Made by a program: the position numbers and the translations under genes. From assembly GCF_039539445.1 (NCBI RefSeq), contig NZ_BAABDD010000005.1:225966-289965 (forward strand): 64,000 bases of DNA, given 5' to 3'. The notes under the pieces were generated by a model. It was not told the DNA's origin. It saw nothing but the letters and a program-made list of their open reading frames with translations, and made no database searches. Shown in pieces: positions 55,462 to 63,874 of the stretch (its first letter is position 1; each line of letters opens with the position of its first letter). This DNA is from Salinactinospora qingdaonensis (GTDB lineage Bacteria; Actinomycetota; Actinomycetes; Streptosporangiales; Streptosporangiaceae).

Positions 55462-55561
55462 CCGCTGCCGCCGGCAGCGGAGGTGAGATGAGGGAGAGAG
55501 CCGATTGAAGCCCCCAGGCATTCGCTTGCCTAGGGGCCGGTGGTGCGTTCTATGCCGCTGG

Positions 55562-55738
55562 CTACAGTCGGCCGTCCTTCACCTGCGAGAGGAGCGCGGT
55601 CCACTCGGTGGCAGAGAAGGCGAGGTGTCCGAGTTCGCGGTGTTGGGTGTCGCGCACATAGACCGTGGCCGCGGCCTCGGCCACCTCGACACAGCTGCCC
55701 GCCTGGCTGTTGCTGTAGCTGCTTTTGATCCACTCCAT
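55562..55738 (-). CDS. DUF397 protein 1
   Basis: 58 aa, below usual ORF cut-offs. MEWIKSSYSNSQAGSCVEVA, then VYVRDTQHRELGHLAFSATEW, the complete DUF397 pattern (W-KSSYS, CVEVA, VRD, F-xxEW). These small proteins occur next to XRE/DUF5753 regulators in streptomycetes (WhiJ/BldB type) and are thought to bind and modulate them. It is paired with a second copy 37 bp upstream. Confidence 0.85.
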   Translation of the reverse strand: MEWIKSSYSNSQAGSCVEVAEAAATVYVRDTQHRELGHLAFSATEWTALLSQVKDGRL

Positions 55739-55775
55739 AGCAGGCTTTATACCCAGTCAGCGTGACATGCCATCT

Positions 55776-55955
55776 CTACAGGCGATCGGTGCGCACCTCT
55801 GCGAGAAAAGCAGCCCATTCCGCAGCAGACATGGTGAGGTGGCCAAGATGGCGGGTCTGGGTGTCACGGATCTTGACTGCCTCAGGGGTCTTGTAAATCT
55901 CGACACAGTTTCCGCCGTTTCCCTGGCTGTAGCTGCTTTTAACCCACATCTCCAT
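55776..55955 (-). CDS. DUF397 protein 2
   Basis: 59 aa: MEMWVKSSYSQGNGGNCVEI, then VKIRDTQTRHLGHLTMSAAEW. A duplicate of protein 1 with clear divergence. Its start overlaps the 3' end of the XRE regulator gene by 17 bp, so it is cotranscribed and probably translationally coupled. Confidence 0.85.
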   Translation of the reverse strand: MEMWVKSSYSQGNGGNCVEIYKTPEAVKIRDTQTRHLGHLTMSAAEWAAFLAEVRTDRL

Positions 55956-56763
55956 AACGTTCTCCGTTGATCTTGCGTATCAGCTCGATGGAGGCGAGGA
56001 CAGGCAACGCCTCCGCTTGAAGGGCACCGAACAGCGTCGTCAGCTCATTCACCTTGTCCGGCCGCTCGAATATCTCGCCTCCCAACACATGTTCCACGTA
56101 CGCGGCCGACTGTGTATCAGTGAGCGTCATGAGCCGAAAGGGAGCGCCGGGATCTGCGCTTGTGGGAGTGGCGGGAAGCACCTGTAGCCGGATGGTGCCG
56201 TCCTCCACCAGGCCGGCGATGTAGTCCAGTTGCTTCCGCATAATCGTCTCATCTCCGACAGTGCGCGAAAGCACCGCCTCATGGACGATGAACCACAGCA
56301 GAGGGCGCTTCTCATTCTCCAAGACGGCGGACAGCCGACCTGTACGGCTCTTCACAGTCTCCTCCACCTCCTCAGCCGTGGCTGTGGGGCGGCGTGCCCT
56401 GATCAGCGTGCGCGCATAGGCGGCAGTTTGCAGCAAGCCGGGGATGGTCGTGGGCTCGTACTCCCGTACCTCGGTCGCGCGTTGCTCCAGCAGAAGCACG
56501 TCCTTGAACCACTCCGGGACGTACCTCTGATTATTCAACTCCTGCCATATTCTCCGCAGCGTGCCACCTGTATCCAAAACGGTGTCACAGATGTCCGCTT
56601 GGTCCGATTGTGGCTTTCTTGTGGCGCGCTCGATTCCCCCAACCATCCCGTGGGAGAGACCGATCTTCCCCGCGAGTTGGCGCTGCGTCATCCCAGCCTG
56701 CTCGCGCAATCGGCGCAACTCGTTGCCGAACCGTCGCCACCTGATCTGTTCCTCCTTCTGCAT
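55939..56763 (-). CDS. XRE/DUF5753 transcriptional regulator (WhiJ-like)
   Basis: 274 aa. N-terminal HTH (FGNELRRLREQAGMTQRQLAGKIGLSHGMVGGIERATRKP, about 13-52) and DUF5753 (VPEWFKDVLLLEQRATEVREYEPTTIPGLLQTAAYARTLI through the C-terminus). Paired DUF397 proteins follow. ATG 56763 chosen at the family start; a longer frame upstream is unrelated. Such modules regulate development and antibiotic production in streptomycetes. Divergent from the HATPase at 57155. Confidence 0.85.
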   Translation of the reverse strand: MQKEEQIRWRRFGNELRRLREQAGMTQRQLAGKIGLSHGMVGGIERATRKPQSDQADICDTVLDTGGTLRRIWQELNNQRYVPEWFKDVLLLEQRATEVREYEPTTIPGLLQTAAYARTLIRARRPTATAEEVEETVKSRTGRLSAVLENEKRPLLWFIVHEAVLSRTVGDETIMRKQLDYIAGLVEDGTIRLQVLPATPTSADPGAPFRLMTLTDTQSAAYVEHVLGGEIFERPDKVNELTTLFGALQAEALPVLASIELIRKINGERYGDVG

Positions 56764-57154
56764 GGAGACAGAATTGCATTCCTCGGATACCCCTGGAAAC
56801 CGATACGCCAATAATGCAAGGAACTGTAGTCCTTCTAGCAAGTAAGTGCATGGGGGTGGCATTGTTGCTCGCGTGCATGAAAAGCCGCCGAGCGCATTAA
56901 GCAGCCGGTGGGATACGCGAGAACTCCCGGCTCCACCAGGAGCCGGGAGCAATACGAAAACGGCCCTGACCAGGTGTGGCCGCACCCGGTAGGGCCTGAG
57001 CCCTTCGACCTGGACAAAGCAGGTGAGGACCTATGAGCAAGGCTAGTCGGTGTGCCGGGTTGTCCTGGCATGACGGGTGTTGCGGAGTTGGGGCTCCGGT
57101 TTGCCCGCGTGGTCGCCGTGTGCGCCCTTACGTGTTGAGGGTGGGTGAGCGGCG

Positions 57155-57610
57155 ATGACGGGGATCTACGACCGCGCCTGGCGGCGCCGCTTTGCTGGCG
57201 TGCCTGCGAGTGTGAAGGCGAGTCGGGATTGGGTGGAGTCGGTGGCCGCCGAGATGGGCGCGCCGCAGGAACAGCAGGCCACCGCCGCCCTTCTGCTCTC
57301 GGAGACGGCGACGAACGCGCTGCGGCATACGGCCAGTGCTGAGCAGGGGTACACGGTGGAGGTGTGGGCGCGGTTCGCGGGCTGGCTGCGGGTGCAGGTG
57401 CGCGACGCCGGGAGTTCGTTCCGCCCGCAGGTCCAGAGCCGAGAAACCACTGCCGAGCGCGCCTCGGGCTATGGACTGGCCTTGGTGGAGGCCTTCGCCC
57501 ACACCTGGGGAGCCTTAGAGCCCGAGGCCGGAACCGGGGTGTTCTTTGAGATCGCTTGGCAACCGGTGGCGCCCCATCCCCCCGCCCCGCTCGACATGCC
57601 GGGGATGTGA
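57155..57610 (+). CDS. HATPase_c_2 protein (anti-sigma-factor-like)
   Basis: 151 aa. GHKL ATPase fold: LLLSETATNALRHT (N-box), VRDAGSSFRP (G1), ASGYGLALVEAFAHTWG (G2) and GTGVFFEIAW. RsbW/SpoIIAB-like, but in actinomycetes these single-domain proteins often accompany XRE/DUF397 modules as here. Whether it is a kinase or only binds a partner is unknown. Confidence 0.82.
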   Translation: MTGIYDRAWRRRFAGVPASVKASRDWVESVAAEMGAPQEQQATAALLLSETATNALRHTASAEQGYTVEVWARFAGWLRVQVRDAGSSFRPQVQSRETTAERASGYGLALVEAFAHTWGALEPEAGTGVFFEIAWQPVAPHPPAPLDMPGM

Positions 57611-57616
57611 GCGGCG

Positions 57617-58018
57617 ATGGAGGTCTACCCCAGCGCGCAGGTGCGCCACCTGCGCGCGGAGTTTCCCGACTACTGGATCTATCGCACAGGGGCGGCGTGG
57701 TGTCCCGACTATGTGGCCGTCGCCGGTGAACACGCCCTGAGGCGCGGGAAGGCACCCATGCTGGCCGCGTCGAATGCCACCCAACTAGCGGCGCGTCTGC
57801 ACGCCCAGGACCCGCGCCCGCCGCTGCCGCGGCGGGATCGCACGAAGCGCTACTGGAGACCCTGGCCCAACCACCCGGCTAGGGAGAGCCCAAGACCGCC
57901 CGGTCGGCCCACGAGGGTCCCCCTGCGGGGTCCTCCTGTGGGGGCGTGCGGTGACCGTGGGAGGGGGCCGCACACCCCCACCCGGGCCGACCGGGCACCC
58001 CCGTTGTTCTGTGCCTGA
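57617..58018 (+). CDS. Hypothetical protein downstream of the HATPase
   Basis: 133 aa. Only the N-terminal third looks protein-like (VRHLRAEFPDYWIYRTGAAWCPDYVAVA); it resembles small proteins following HATPases in streptomycetes. The C-terminal half is Pro/Arg-rich and may be a read-through. ATG is 6 nt after the previous stop. Confidence 0.5.
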   Translation: MEVYPSAQVRHLRAEFPDYWIYRTGAAWCPDYVAVAGEHALRRGKAPMLAASNATQLAARLHAQDPRPPLPRRDRTKRYWRPWPNHPARESPRPPGRPTRVPLRGPPVGACGDRGRGPHTPTRADRAPPLFCA

Positions 58019-58081
58019 TCTGTGTGTTGCACACACCCCTGCCCGACCTGTGTGTTTCGCCTGTGAGGAAAGACCCTGTTC

Positions 58082-58705
58082 ATGACCACCACCCCCAACG
58101 AGCAGCCCCACGCATCCTCCGAGGAGCAGTCCCCCGCGTCCCCCGACGCCCAGTCCCCCGCATCCCCCAACGAGTGGCCCCGCGCATCCCCCCACGAGTG
58201 GCCCCGCGCATCCGCCGACGAGCGGCCCCGGGAGCATCCTGCGTTGGCGCGGCTGCATCGCCACAGCCCACCCGAGGACTACCGGGTGGCCTATGAGGCG
58301 GGGATTGCTGCGGCGGCTTTGGCCGCCCACACCGGCTGGAGCCTGCCCACCGTCTACGCTCGCCTACGTGCGGCCGGGACCGTGATGGGACCGGGGGCGC
58401 GCCCGCATGCCCTGCTCAATACTCTCGAGGTCATCCGCCTCTACCGCGATGAGGGCTGGTCAATGAACCGCCTGGCCACCCATGTGGGGGTGAGCCTCGA
58501 TACGATCAGCCGCCGCCTGCACGCCGCTGGCGTGGTGCGCACCCCCCACACCCCCAGCCCCACCCGCCTGAACCCCGATGATGAGACCTTCGTGCTGTAT
58601 CGCCACGGGGCTCATCCCCGCGCTATTGCCACCGCGCTGGGGCTCAACCCCCGCACCGTCCAAAGCCGCCTGACCAAAGCCCGCGCCCGCGGCTGGATCA
58701 CCTAA
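58082..58705 (+). CDS. Protein with three helix-turn-helix segments
   Basis: 207 aa. The N-terminus has tandem Pro/Ser/Glu repeats (ASPNEWPR, ASPHEWPR, ASADERPR). Three HTH-like units follow: AAALAAHTGWSLPTVYARLR, WSMNRLATHVGVSLDTISRRL and PRAIATALGLNPRTVQSRL, each similar to resolvase/sigma-type HTHs. It is probably DNA-binding; the role is unknown. It ends 96 bp before the CRISPR leader, but nothing shows a CRISPR function. Confidence 0.6.
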   Translation: MTTTPNEQPHASSEEQSPASPDAQSPASPNEWPRASPHEWPRASADERPREHPALARLHRHSPPEDYRVAYEAGIAAAALAAHTGWSLPTVYARLRAAGTVMGPGARPHALLNTLEVIRLYRDEGWSMNRLATHVGVSLDTISRRLHAAGVVRTPHTPSPTRLNPDDETFVLYRHGAHPRAIATALGLNPRTVQSRLTKARARGWIT

Positions 58706-58800
58706 CCACAACACCCACACCGGCAGCCCTCGGGCGGCTGTAGCCACGGCTACACTGCCAGCCATGGGACACCAACCAACACCTCTGCGCACTTTGCGAC

Positions 58801-58877
58801 CTATGGGGCATGTGTCTGATTCTCAACAAGTGGTCACAACAGCCATTCACCGCTGATAGCGCCGCAGGTCAACGAGG
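58801..58877 (+). promoter_or_regulatory. CRISPR leader 1
   Basis: 77 bp before array 1, nearly identical to 62981-63057 before array 2 (shared TGGGGCAT, TTCTCAACAAGTGGTCA, CACCGCTGATAGCG, CGCAGGTCAACGAGG). TACACT hexamers precede both, at about 58751 and 62932. The conserved leader shows that the left end is the acquisition end. Confidence 0.8.
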
Positions 58878-59577
58878 GTGCTCCCCGCGCACGCGGGGAT
58901 GGCCCGACGTCCACGCGCACCGACTCGCGCAGGGACTGGTGCTCCCCGCGCACGCGGGGATGGCCCCAATCAGCATCCGGACCCACGATCCGGTGGTGTG
59001 TGCTCCCCGCGCACGCGGGGATGGCCCCATCGCCGTCCCCGATTTGTTCGGCAGGGAGCCGTGCTCCCCGCGCACGCGGGGATGGCCCCAAGGACGTTGA
59101 GCAGTTCTCCAAGCTCACCATGTGCTCCCCGCGCACGCGGGGATGGCCCTACGACCGTGACCTGGAGATCTGGAGCGTGTTGGTGCTCCCCGCGCACGCG
59201 GGGATGGCCCTCGGGGCTAGAGACCATCCGACCCGCTGTGCGGGTGCTCCCCGCGCACGCGGGGATGGCCCCGCTCTTCTCCATCTTCATCCTGGATAAT
59301 GGCGGTGCTCCCCGCGCACGCGGGGATGGCCCCCGAGAACAGTTCAACAAGGAGGCTAAGGAGTTGTGCTCCCCGCGCACGCGGGGATGGCCCCGGGTTC
59401 GTCGTGCCGTAGTCAATGCCCACGCTGTGCTCCCCGCGCACGCGGGGATGGCCCCGCGCGGTCAGGATGAGCAGGCAAGACCTCAGCGTGCTCCCCGCGC
59501 ACGCGGGGATGGTCCCCTACGCCGATGCCCACGGCCCCGTCATGCTCCGTGCTCCCCGTGCGTGCGGGGATGATCCC
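58878..59577 (+). CRISPR. Type I-E-like CRISPR array 1, 12 repeats
   Basis: Twelve repeats start every 61 bp from 58878 to 59549. The repeat begins GTGCTCCCC, has core CCCCGCGCACGCGGGG and ends GATGGCCC, 28-29 nt, with 32-33-nt unique spacers, as in type I-E. The last repeat (59549) is decayed to CCCCGTGCGTGCGGGG...GATGATCCC, so the leader is on the left. No cas genes are within the window. Confidence 0.97.
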
Positions 59578-59658
59578 TCCCGAGTGTCGCCAAAAGTCGT
59601 ACGGGAGGCGCGCTCTCGGCGCAGGGGGTGGTTGTGCTTGGCGGAGTGGGAGGGTGAG

Positions 59659-60225
59659 TCGTTCGCTCGTGCCTCGATCGTTCCGCGATCTCGGCAGCCT
59701 GAGGGGGTGCGGTGGCTGGGGTGACATGAGAAGCGTGGGGTGCGGTAGTTGATGGGGCATGAAGCGATGCCGGTGGCCGCCCGGGTGAAGGAACGCTGCG
59801 ATAGGTCGGGACGTCCCAACGGGCGATATCCTCCCCGGATACGGTGCCAGGGGGCGCAGCCGCCCATGGACAGGCGGCGCCCCCGAGAAGCGGCAGGTGA
59901 ACTCCTCGGCATACCCCCTGCGGCAGGTTCCCGAAGGGCGGCGCCAGGCTAGGGCCCCACCCCAGGCACAACTCACACGCCTACGCCGCGGTCCCCGAGG
60001 CCGGTGACAAGGCGGCGCCAAGCTAGGCCCTCAGGCACAGCCCACCCTCAGCAGCCGGGCGAACTCCCGTGGGGCCGTGGCGCTAGGGCATCCACTCCAG
60101 GTACAGCCCGCCCCTGGCTGCCGAGATCGCGGAGCGATCGAGGCACGAGCGACGGGAAACGCCTCGTGATCTCCTCAGCCCAAACCCACACCGCACCGCA
60201 GGCCCGCACATGCGGGAATGGTCCC
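59659..60225. repeat. Inverted-repeat cassette 3 (units h and i) abutting CRISPR array 1
   Basis: Unit h 59659-59709 (core GATCGTTCCGCGATC) and unit i 60111-60156 (core GATCGCGGAGCGATC) are inverted. Inside: a degenerate copy of the 35-bp repeat of cassette 1 (GCCGGTGGCCGCC...GCTGCGATAG, about 59769-59803), and three units with GGCGCCAGGCTAGGG, GGCGCCAAGCTAGG and TGGCGCTAGGG spaced about 75 and 70 bp (59936-60100). Beyond unit i, GCCCGCACATGCGGGAATGG at 60202 is a decayed CRISPR repeat. No gene from 59578 to 60715. Confidence 0.6.
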
Positions 60226-60426
60226 GCGGTCCCGCTTCTGCTCGCCCCGACGGCCGATGTGTTCCCCGTGCGGCGAAGTAACTGGCTGGGCGGCTGCCGC
60301 TGTCTACGTCGCCATTACGAACGCAGGGCTGATCACTTTCTGGCTTTTACCGCCCTCGCCTGCACACTTATCTGTTACCACCGCAGATTCGCCAATTGAG
60401 AAGACATTTTAACTCCTTGTAGGGGG

Positions 60427-60455
60427 TTGACGGCGGCAAGGGGGGTGGCTAATGT
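60427..60455 (+). promoter_or_regulatory. Sigma-70-like promoter, TTGACG-17-TAATGT
   Basis: TTGACG (60427-60432), exactly 17 bp, TAATGT (60450-60455). It points toward the GH30 gene 260 bp away. An AT-rich stretch (TTTTAAGCTTGATTCTTAAT) follows. Confidence 0.5.
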
Positions 60456-60618
60456 GTCAGCGTTTCGATATTTTAAGCTTGATTCTTAATATCAAATATT
60501 CGCTGCGAGTTGCCTCCTTTGAGGTGGCTATTTCCGTCTCCCGTCGCCGTGGAGGATAGGCCGAGACGACGCCTACTTCTCCCTCGTCATGAAAAAGTTT
60601 CCTCATGGCGCCTGCGAA

Positions 60619-60632
60619 TGGGAGCGCTCCCA
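60619..60632. promoter_or_regulatory. CelR operator
   Basis: TGGGAGCGCTCCCA, a perfect 14-bp palindrome identical to the site bound by CelR, the LacI-family cellulose regulator of Thermobifida fusca, which cellobiose releases. It is 84 bp before the GH30 start. Confidence 0.85.
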
Positions 60633-60715
60633 AAAAGTAGAGCGAAACGGCTCCGACCGAGTCGATGAGAGCCAAGACGGCGCAGGTCAACTCCCATTCC
60701 CAGTAGGAGGAACAC

Positions 60716-62650
60716 ATGACATCACCTCCGGATGAATCCATGATCAAAGAGCCGGAGTTCCCGAGCCGGCGGGCTGTTTTGGCGGCGCTGGGGGCCTTGC
60801 CGGTCTTCGCGGCTGCGGCGCCGGCTCGGCCGCCCTCTGCGGCGGCGGCTGTCGATGCGTTCGTCGATCCCTCGGCACAGCGGCAGACGATCCGGGGCTT
60901 CGGCGGCATGAACCACACGGCCTGGATCGACGACTTGACACCTGCCCAGCGGGACACGGCATTCGGCAACGACGAGGGGCAGCTAGGGTTCTCCGTGCTG
61001 AGAATCCCGGTCCACGAGGACCAAGCCAACTGGAGCAATGAGGTGGCCACGGCTAGACGCGCCATCGAGCACGGGGCGCTCGTTATCGCGGCGCCGTGGA
61101 ATCCTCCCGCTCACATGGTCGAGACTTTCGTCCGCGGGGACCAGTCCGACGCGAAGCGCCTCCGACACGATATGTACGGCGCTTATGCGCAGCATTTGAA
61201 CGACTTCTACGAGTTCATGAGGGACAACGGGGTGGACCTGTATGCCATCTCGGTGCAGAACGAACCCGATTACGCGCACGACTGGACGTGGTGGACTCCA
61301 GAGGAGATGATCCGGTTTTTGCGCGAGAACGCCGGCTCGATCGGCACCAGGATCATCGCCCCGGAATCCTTCCAGTATGTCAAAAGCTTCTCGGACCCAA
61401 TTCTCAACGACCCCGAAGCACTCGCCAACCTGGATATTCTCGGAGCTCACCTCTACGGAACGCCCTACGAGGACTTTCCCTACCCCCTCTTCGAGCAGAA
61501 GGGCGGCGGCAAAGAACTCTGGATGACCGAGGTCTACCACCCCAACAGCAGCGATTCAGCGGACCTTTGGCCGCAGGCCCTCGAGGTGGGGGAGCACATT
61601 CACCACGCCATGGTTGACGCCGGGTTCCAGACGTACTTGTGGTGGTACATCCGGCGCAGCTACGGCCCCATGAGGGAAGACGGGCAGATCAGCAAGCGCG
61701 GCGCCAACATGGCGCACTTCTCGAAGTTCGTCCGCCCGGGATATGTGCGCATCGAGGCTCCCTCGAACCCCCAGACAGACGTCTACACCTCGGCCTACAA
61801 GGGCGGTGACTCCACGGTTGTCATCGTCGCCGTCAACAAGGGGACCTCGCAGGTGAGCCAGCAGTTCACCCTGGCAGACAGCACTGTGTCCGGGGTTTCG
61901 TCCTGGTTGACGGACGCGAGCAGGAATGTCGCGCCCCAAGGCGGGATCGCCGCGTCGGGAGGCTCCTTCACCGGCGAGCTTCCCGCCCGGAGTGTGACGA
62001 CCTTCGTCGTCGACGTGGGGTCTTCCACTGGTGGCGACACCGAGCCGCCTACCGCGCCCGGTGCTCCCACCGCCTCCGAGGTCACCGCCACCTCGGTCAC
62101 GCTGAGCTGGTCGGCCTCCACTGACAACGTGGGCGTGGCCGGCTACGACGTGGTGCAGGTCAGCGGAGGCACTGAGACCCAGGTCGCTAGCCCTGCCACC
62201 AACCAGGCCACCGTCACCGGCCTGAGCGCCGAGACCGCCTACACCTTCGCGGTCTACGCCCGCGACGCGGCCGGCAACCGCTCGACCCGCTCCACCACCG
62301 CCACCGTCACCACCGAGGGCACCTCGGCGGGCACCTGCGGTGTGGATTACCGGGTTGTGGGGGAGTGGGGCAGCGGCTTCCAAGGCGAGATCGTCATCCA
62401 CAACACCGGCAGCGCCGCCCTCAACGATTGGACTCTGGCCTTCACCTTCACCGCCGGCCAGACCATCAACCAGATGTGGGGCGGCACGCCCACGCAGGAC
62501 GGGGGCACGGTGAGTGTGACCCCGGTGGACTGGACCCGCACCATCCCCGCTGGCGGCTCCGTCACCGTCGGCTTCATCAGCAGCCGGGGCAGCAACAACC
62601 CCGCCCCGACCGACTTCACCCTCAACGGCGGCACCTGCACGACCACCTGA
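60716..62650 (+). CDS. Secreted GH30 glucuronoxylanase with FN3 and CBM2
   Basis: 644 aa. The Tat signal peptide has SRRAVLA (17-23) and a hydrophobic Ala-rich stretch to about 45. GH30 catalytic domain about 46-435: acid/base E183 in VQNEPDY, nucleophile E272 in WMTEVYHP, and WWYIRRSYGPM (309-319) with the Arg that in GH30_8 binds the methylglucuronate side chain of xylan. FN3 linker (about 445-535) and C-terminal CBM2 (about 540-644) with paired Cys and surface Trp for cellulose binding. ATG 60716 follows AGGAGG. CelR controls it; it removes xylan during plant-wall attack. Confidence 0.92.
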   Translation: MTSPPDESMIKEPEFPSRRAVLAALGALPVFAAAAPARPPSAAAAVDAFVDPSAQRQTIRGFGGMNHTAWIDDLTPAQRDTAFGNDEGQLGFSVLRIPVHEDQANWSNEVATARRAIEHGALVIAAPWNPPAHMVETFVRGDQSDAKRLRHDMYGAYAQHLNDFYEFMRDNGVDLYAISVQNEPDYAHDWTWWTPEEMIRFLRENAGSIGTRIIAPESFQYVKSFSDPILNDPEALANLDILGAHLYGTPYEDFPYPLFEQKGGGKELWMTEVYHPNSSDSADLWPQALEVGEHIHHAMVDAGFQTYLWWYIRRSYGPMREDGQISKRGANMAHFSKFVRPGYVRIEAPSNPQTDVYTSAYKGGDSTVVIVAVNKGTSQVSQQFTLADSTVSGVSSWLTDASRNVAPQGGIAASGGSFTGELPARSVTTFVVDVGSSTGGDTEPPTAPGAPTASEVTATSVTLSWSASTDNVGVAGYDVVQVSGGTETQVASPATNQATVTGLSAETAYTFAVYARDAAGNRSTRSTTATVTTEGTSAGTCGVDYRVVGEWGSGFQGEIVIHNTGSAALNDWTLAFTFTAGQTINQMWGGTPTQDGGTVSVTPVDWTRTIPAGGSVTVGFISSRGSNNPAPTDFTLNGGTCTTT

Positions 62651-62673
62651 CGGCAGCGTTCCGGAATCGGCTA

Positions 62674-62709
62674 GTCCGTGTGGGTGTCCGGCCGGGCACC
62701 CACACGGAC
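62674..62709 (+). terminator. GH30 terminator hairpin
   Basis: GTCCGTGTGGGTG / CACCCACACGGAC, a 13-bp perfect stem with a 10-nt loop, 24 nt after the stop. Confidence 0.7.
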
Positions 62710-62980
62710 CCGCACACCCCATCGACAAGAACTGAGGGTTGGGAGGCACGTAGGGCACTGTCCTACGTGCGTAACGTCCAGAGTCGGCTTAGCGCCCATC
62801 GCGACATCATCAAGGGCACCGCGAGTTCCGGGAGCGAGTCCACAGCCTTAGCTCAAGGTAAGCGCACAATACTCCCGGGCCACTATCCCGTCTCTTCCTC
62901 CATCTTTCCTGTGGCGACCATGACCGCGACTACACTGCGGGATGTGCGTCACCGATCAGTACACTTGCGAAGCTTGCGAA

Positions 62981-63057
62981 TAATGGGGCATTTGCCCGAT
63001 TCTCAACAAGTGGTCAAAACAGCCGTTCACCGCTGATAGCGTCGCAGGTCAACGAGG
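62981..63057 (+). promoter_or_regulatory. CRISPR leader 2
   Basis: 77 bp nearly identical to leader 1; differences are scattered substitutions (e.g. TTTGCCC for TGTGTCT). Same orientation, so both arrays grow from the left. Confidence 0.8.
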
Positions 63058-63818
63058 GTGCTCCCCGCGCACGCGGGGATGGTCCGCTCGTTTTTGCAGG
63101 TCAGGCCGGTTCCGACAGGTGCTCCCCGCGCACGCGGGGATGGTCCCACCCGGTGGGTGGTGGTACTCGGTGGTGGCGCGTGCTCCCCGCGCACGCGGGG
63201 ATGGTCCCAGGTAGTGCCCGCGCCCCGGGGTGGTCGTGCGGTGCTCCCCGCGCACGCGGGGATGGTCCCCAGCTGAACCCCTGCGACTTCGAGGGCGTCG
63301 CGTGCTCCCCGCGCACGCGGGGATGGTCCCGACAAAGAAGTCAACCGCAGAAATGCGAATCTGTGCTCCCCGCGCACGCGGGGATGGTCCCTCCTCGTGA
63401 GCGGGCGGCACAGGATTGGCTCTGTGCTCCCCGCGCACGCGGGGATGGTCCCGTGTCGGCGATCGACCGCCGGGAGTTGGCCGACGTGCTCCCCGCGCAC
63501 GCGGGGATGGTCCCATCACTAAACTATTGGTACACAGCTTCAGTGAGTGCTCCCCGCGCACGCGGGGATGGTCCCTTTGCGCTCACGCTTTTTTGCTTTT
63601 TGCGCTGTGCTCCCCGCGCACGCGGGGATGGTCCCGGCCGCCAGGGCCGCGGTGACGGGGTCTGCCAGTGCTCCCCGCGCACGCGGGGATGGTCCCCAGG
63701 AAACGTTCCGCAGCTCGCGCAGCTTCGAGTGCTCCCCGCGCACGCGGGGATGGTCCCGAAGCCAGAGACGCCATGATCCGCAGACTCGCGTGCTCCCCGC
63801 GCACGCGGGGATGGTTCC
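63058..63818 (+). CRISPR. Type I-E-like CRISPR array 2, 13 repeats
   Basis: Thirteen repeats from 63058 to 63790, step 61 bp except 62 (63424 to 63486) and 60 (63547 to 63607). Same repeat as array 1 but ending GATGGTCCC rather than GATGGCCC. The last repeat has GGTTCC. Spacers are unique by eye. The same CTCGGCGCAGGGGGTGGT that follows array 1 (59615) follows this array (63856), a shared trailer. Confidence 0.97.
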
Positions 63819-63874
63819 GGTGGGTGGGGCTACCGCATGTTCGACGCCACCGTGCCCTCGGCGCAGGGGGTGGT

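Noticed and set aside
56869..57154. tRNA or small RNA in the divergent gap before the HATPase
   Set aside because: A GGAGCCGGG inverted repeat is present, but there is no cloverleaf or T-loop. No tRNA was found anywhere in the window by eye.
58878..59573. Open frames across CRISPR array 1 on both strands
   Set aside because: They are translations of the repeat (HAGMA, RARGDGP-like periodic peptides), not genes. The same holds for array 2.
60457..61065. 202-codon minus frame opposite the GH30 start
   Set aside because: Antisense to the signal peptide and catalytic domain, with no homology.
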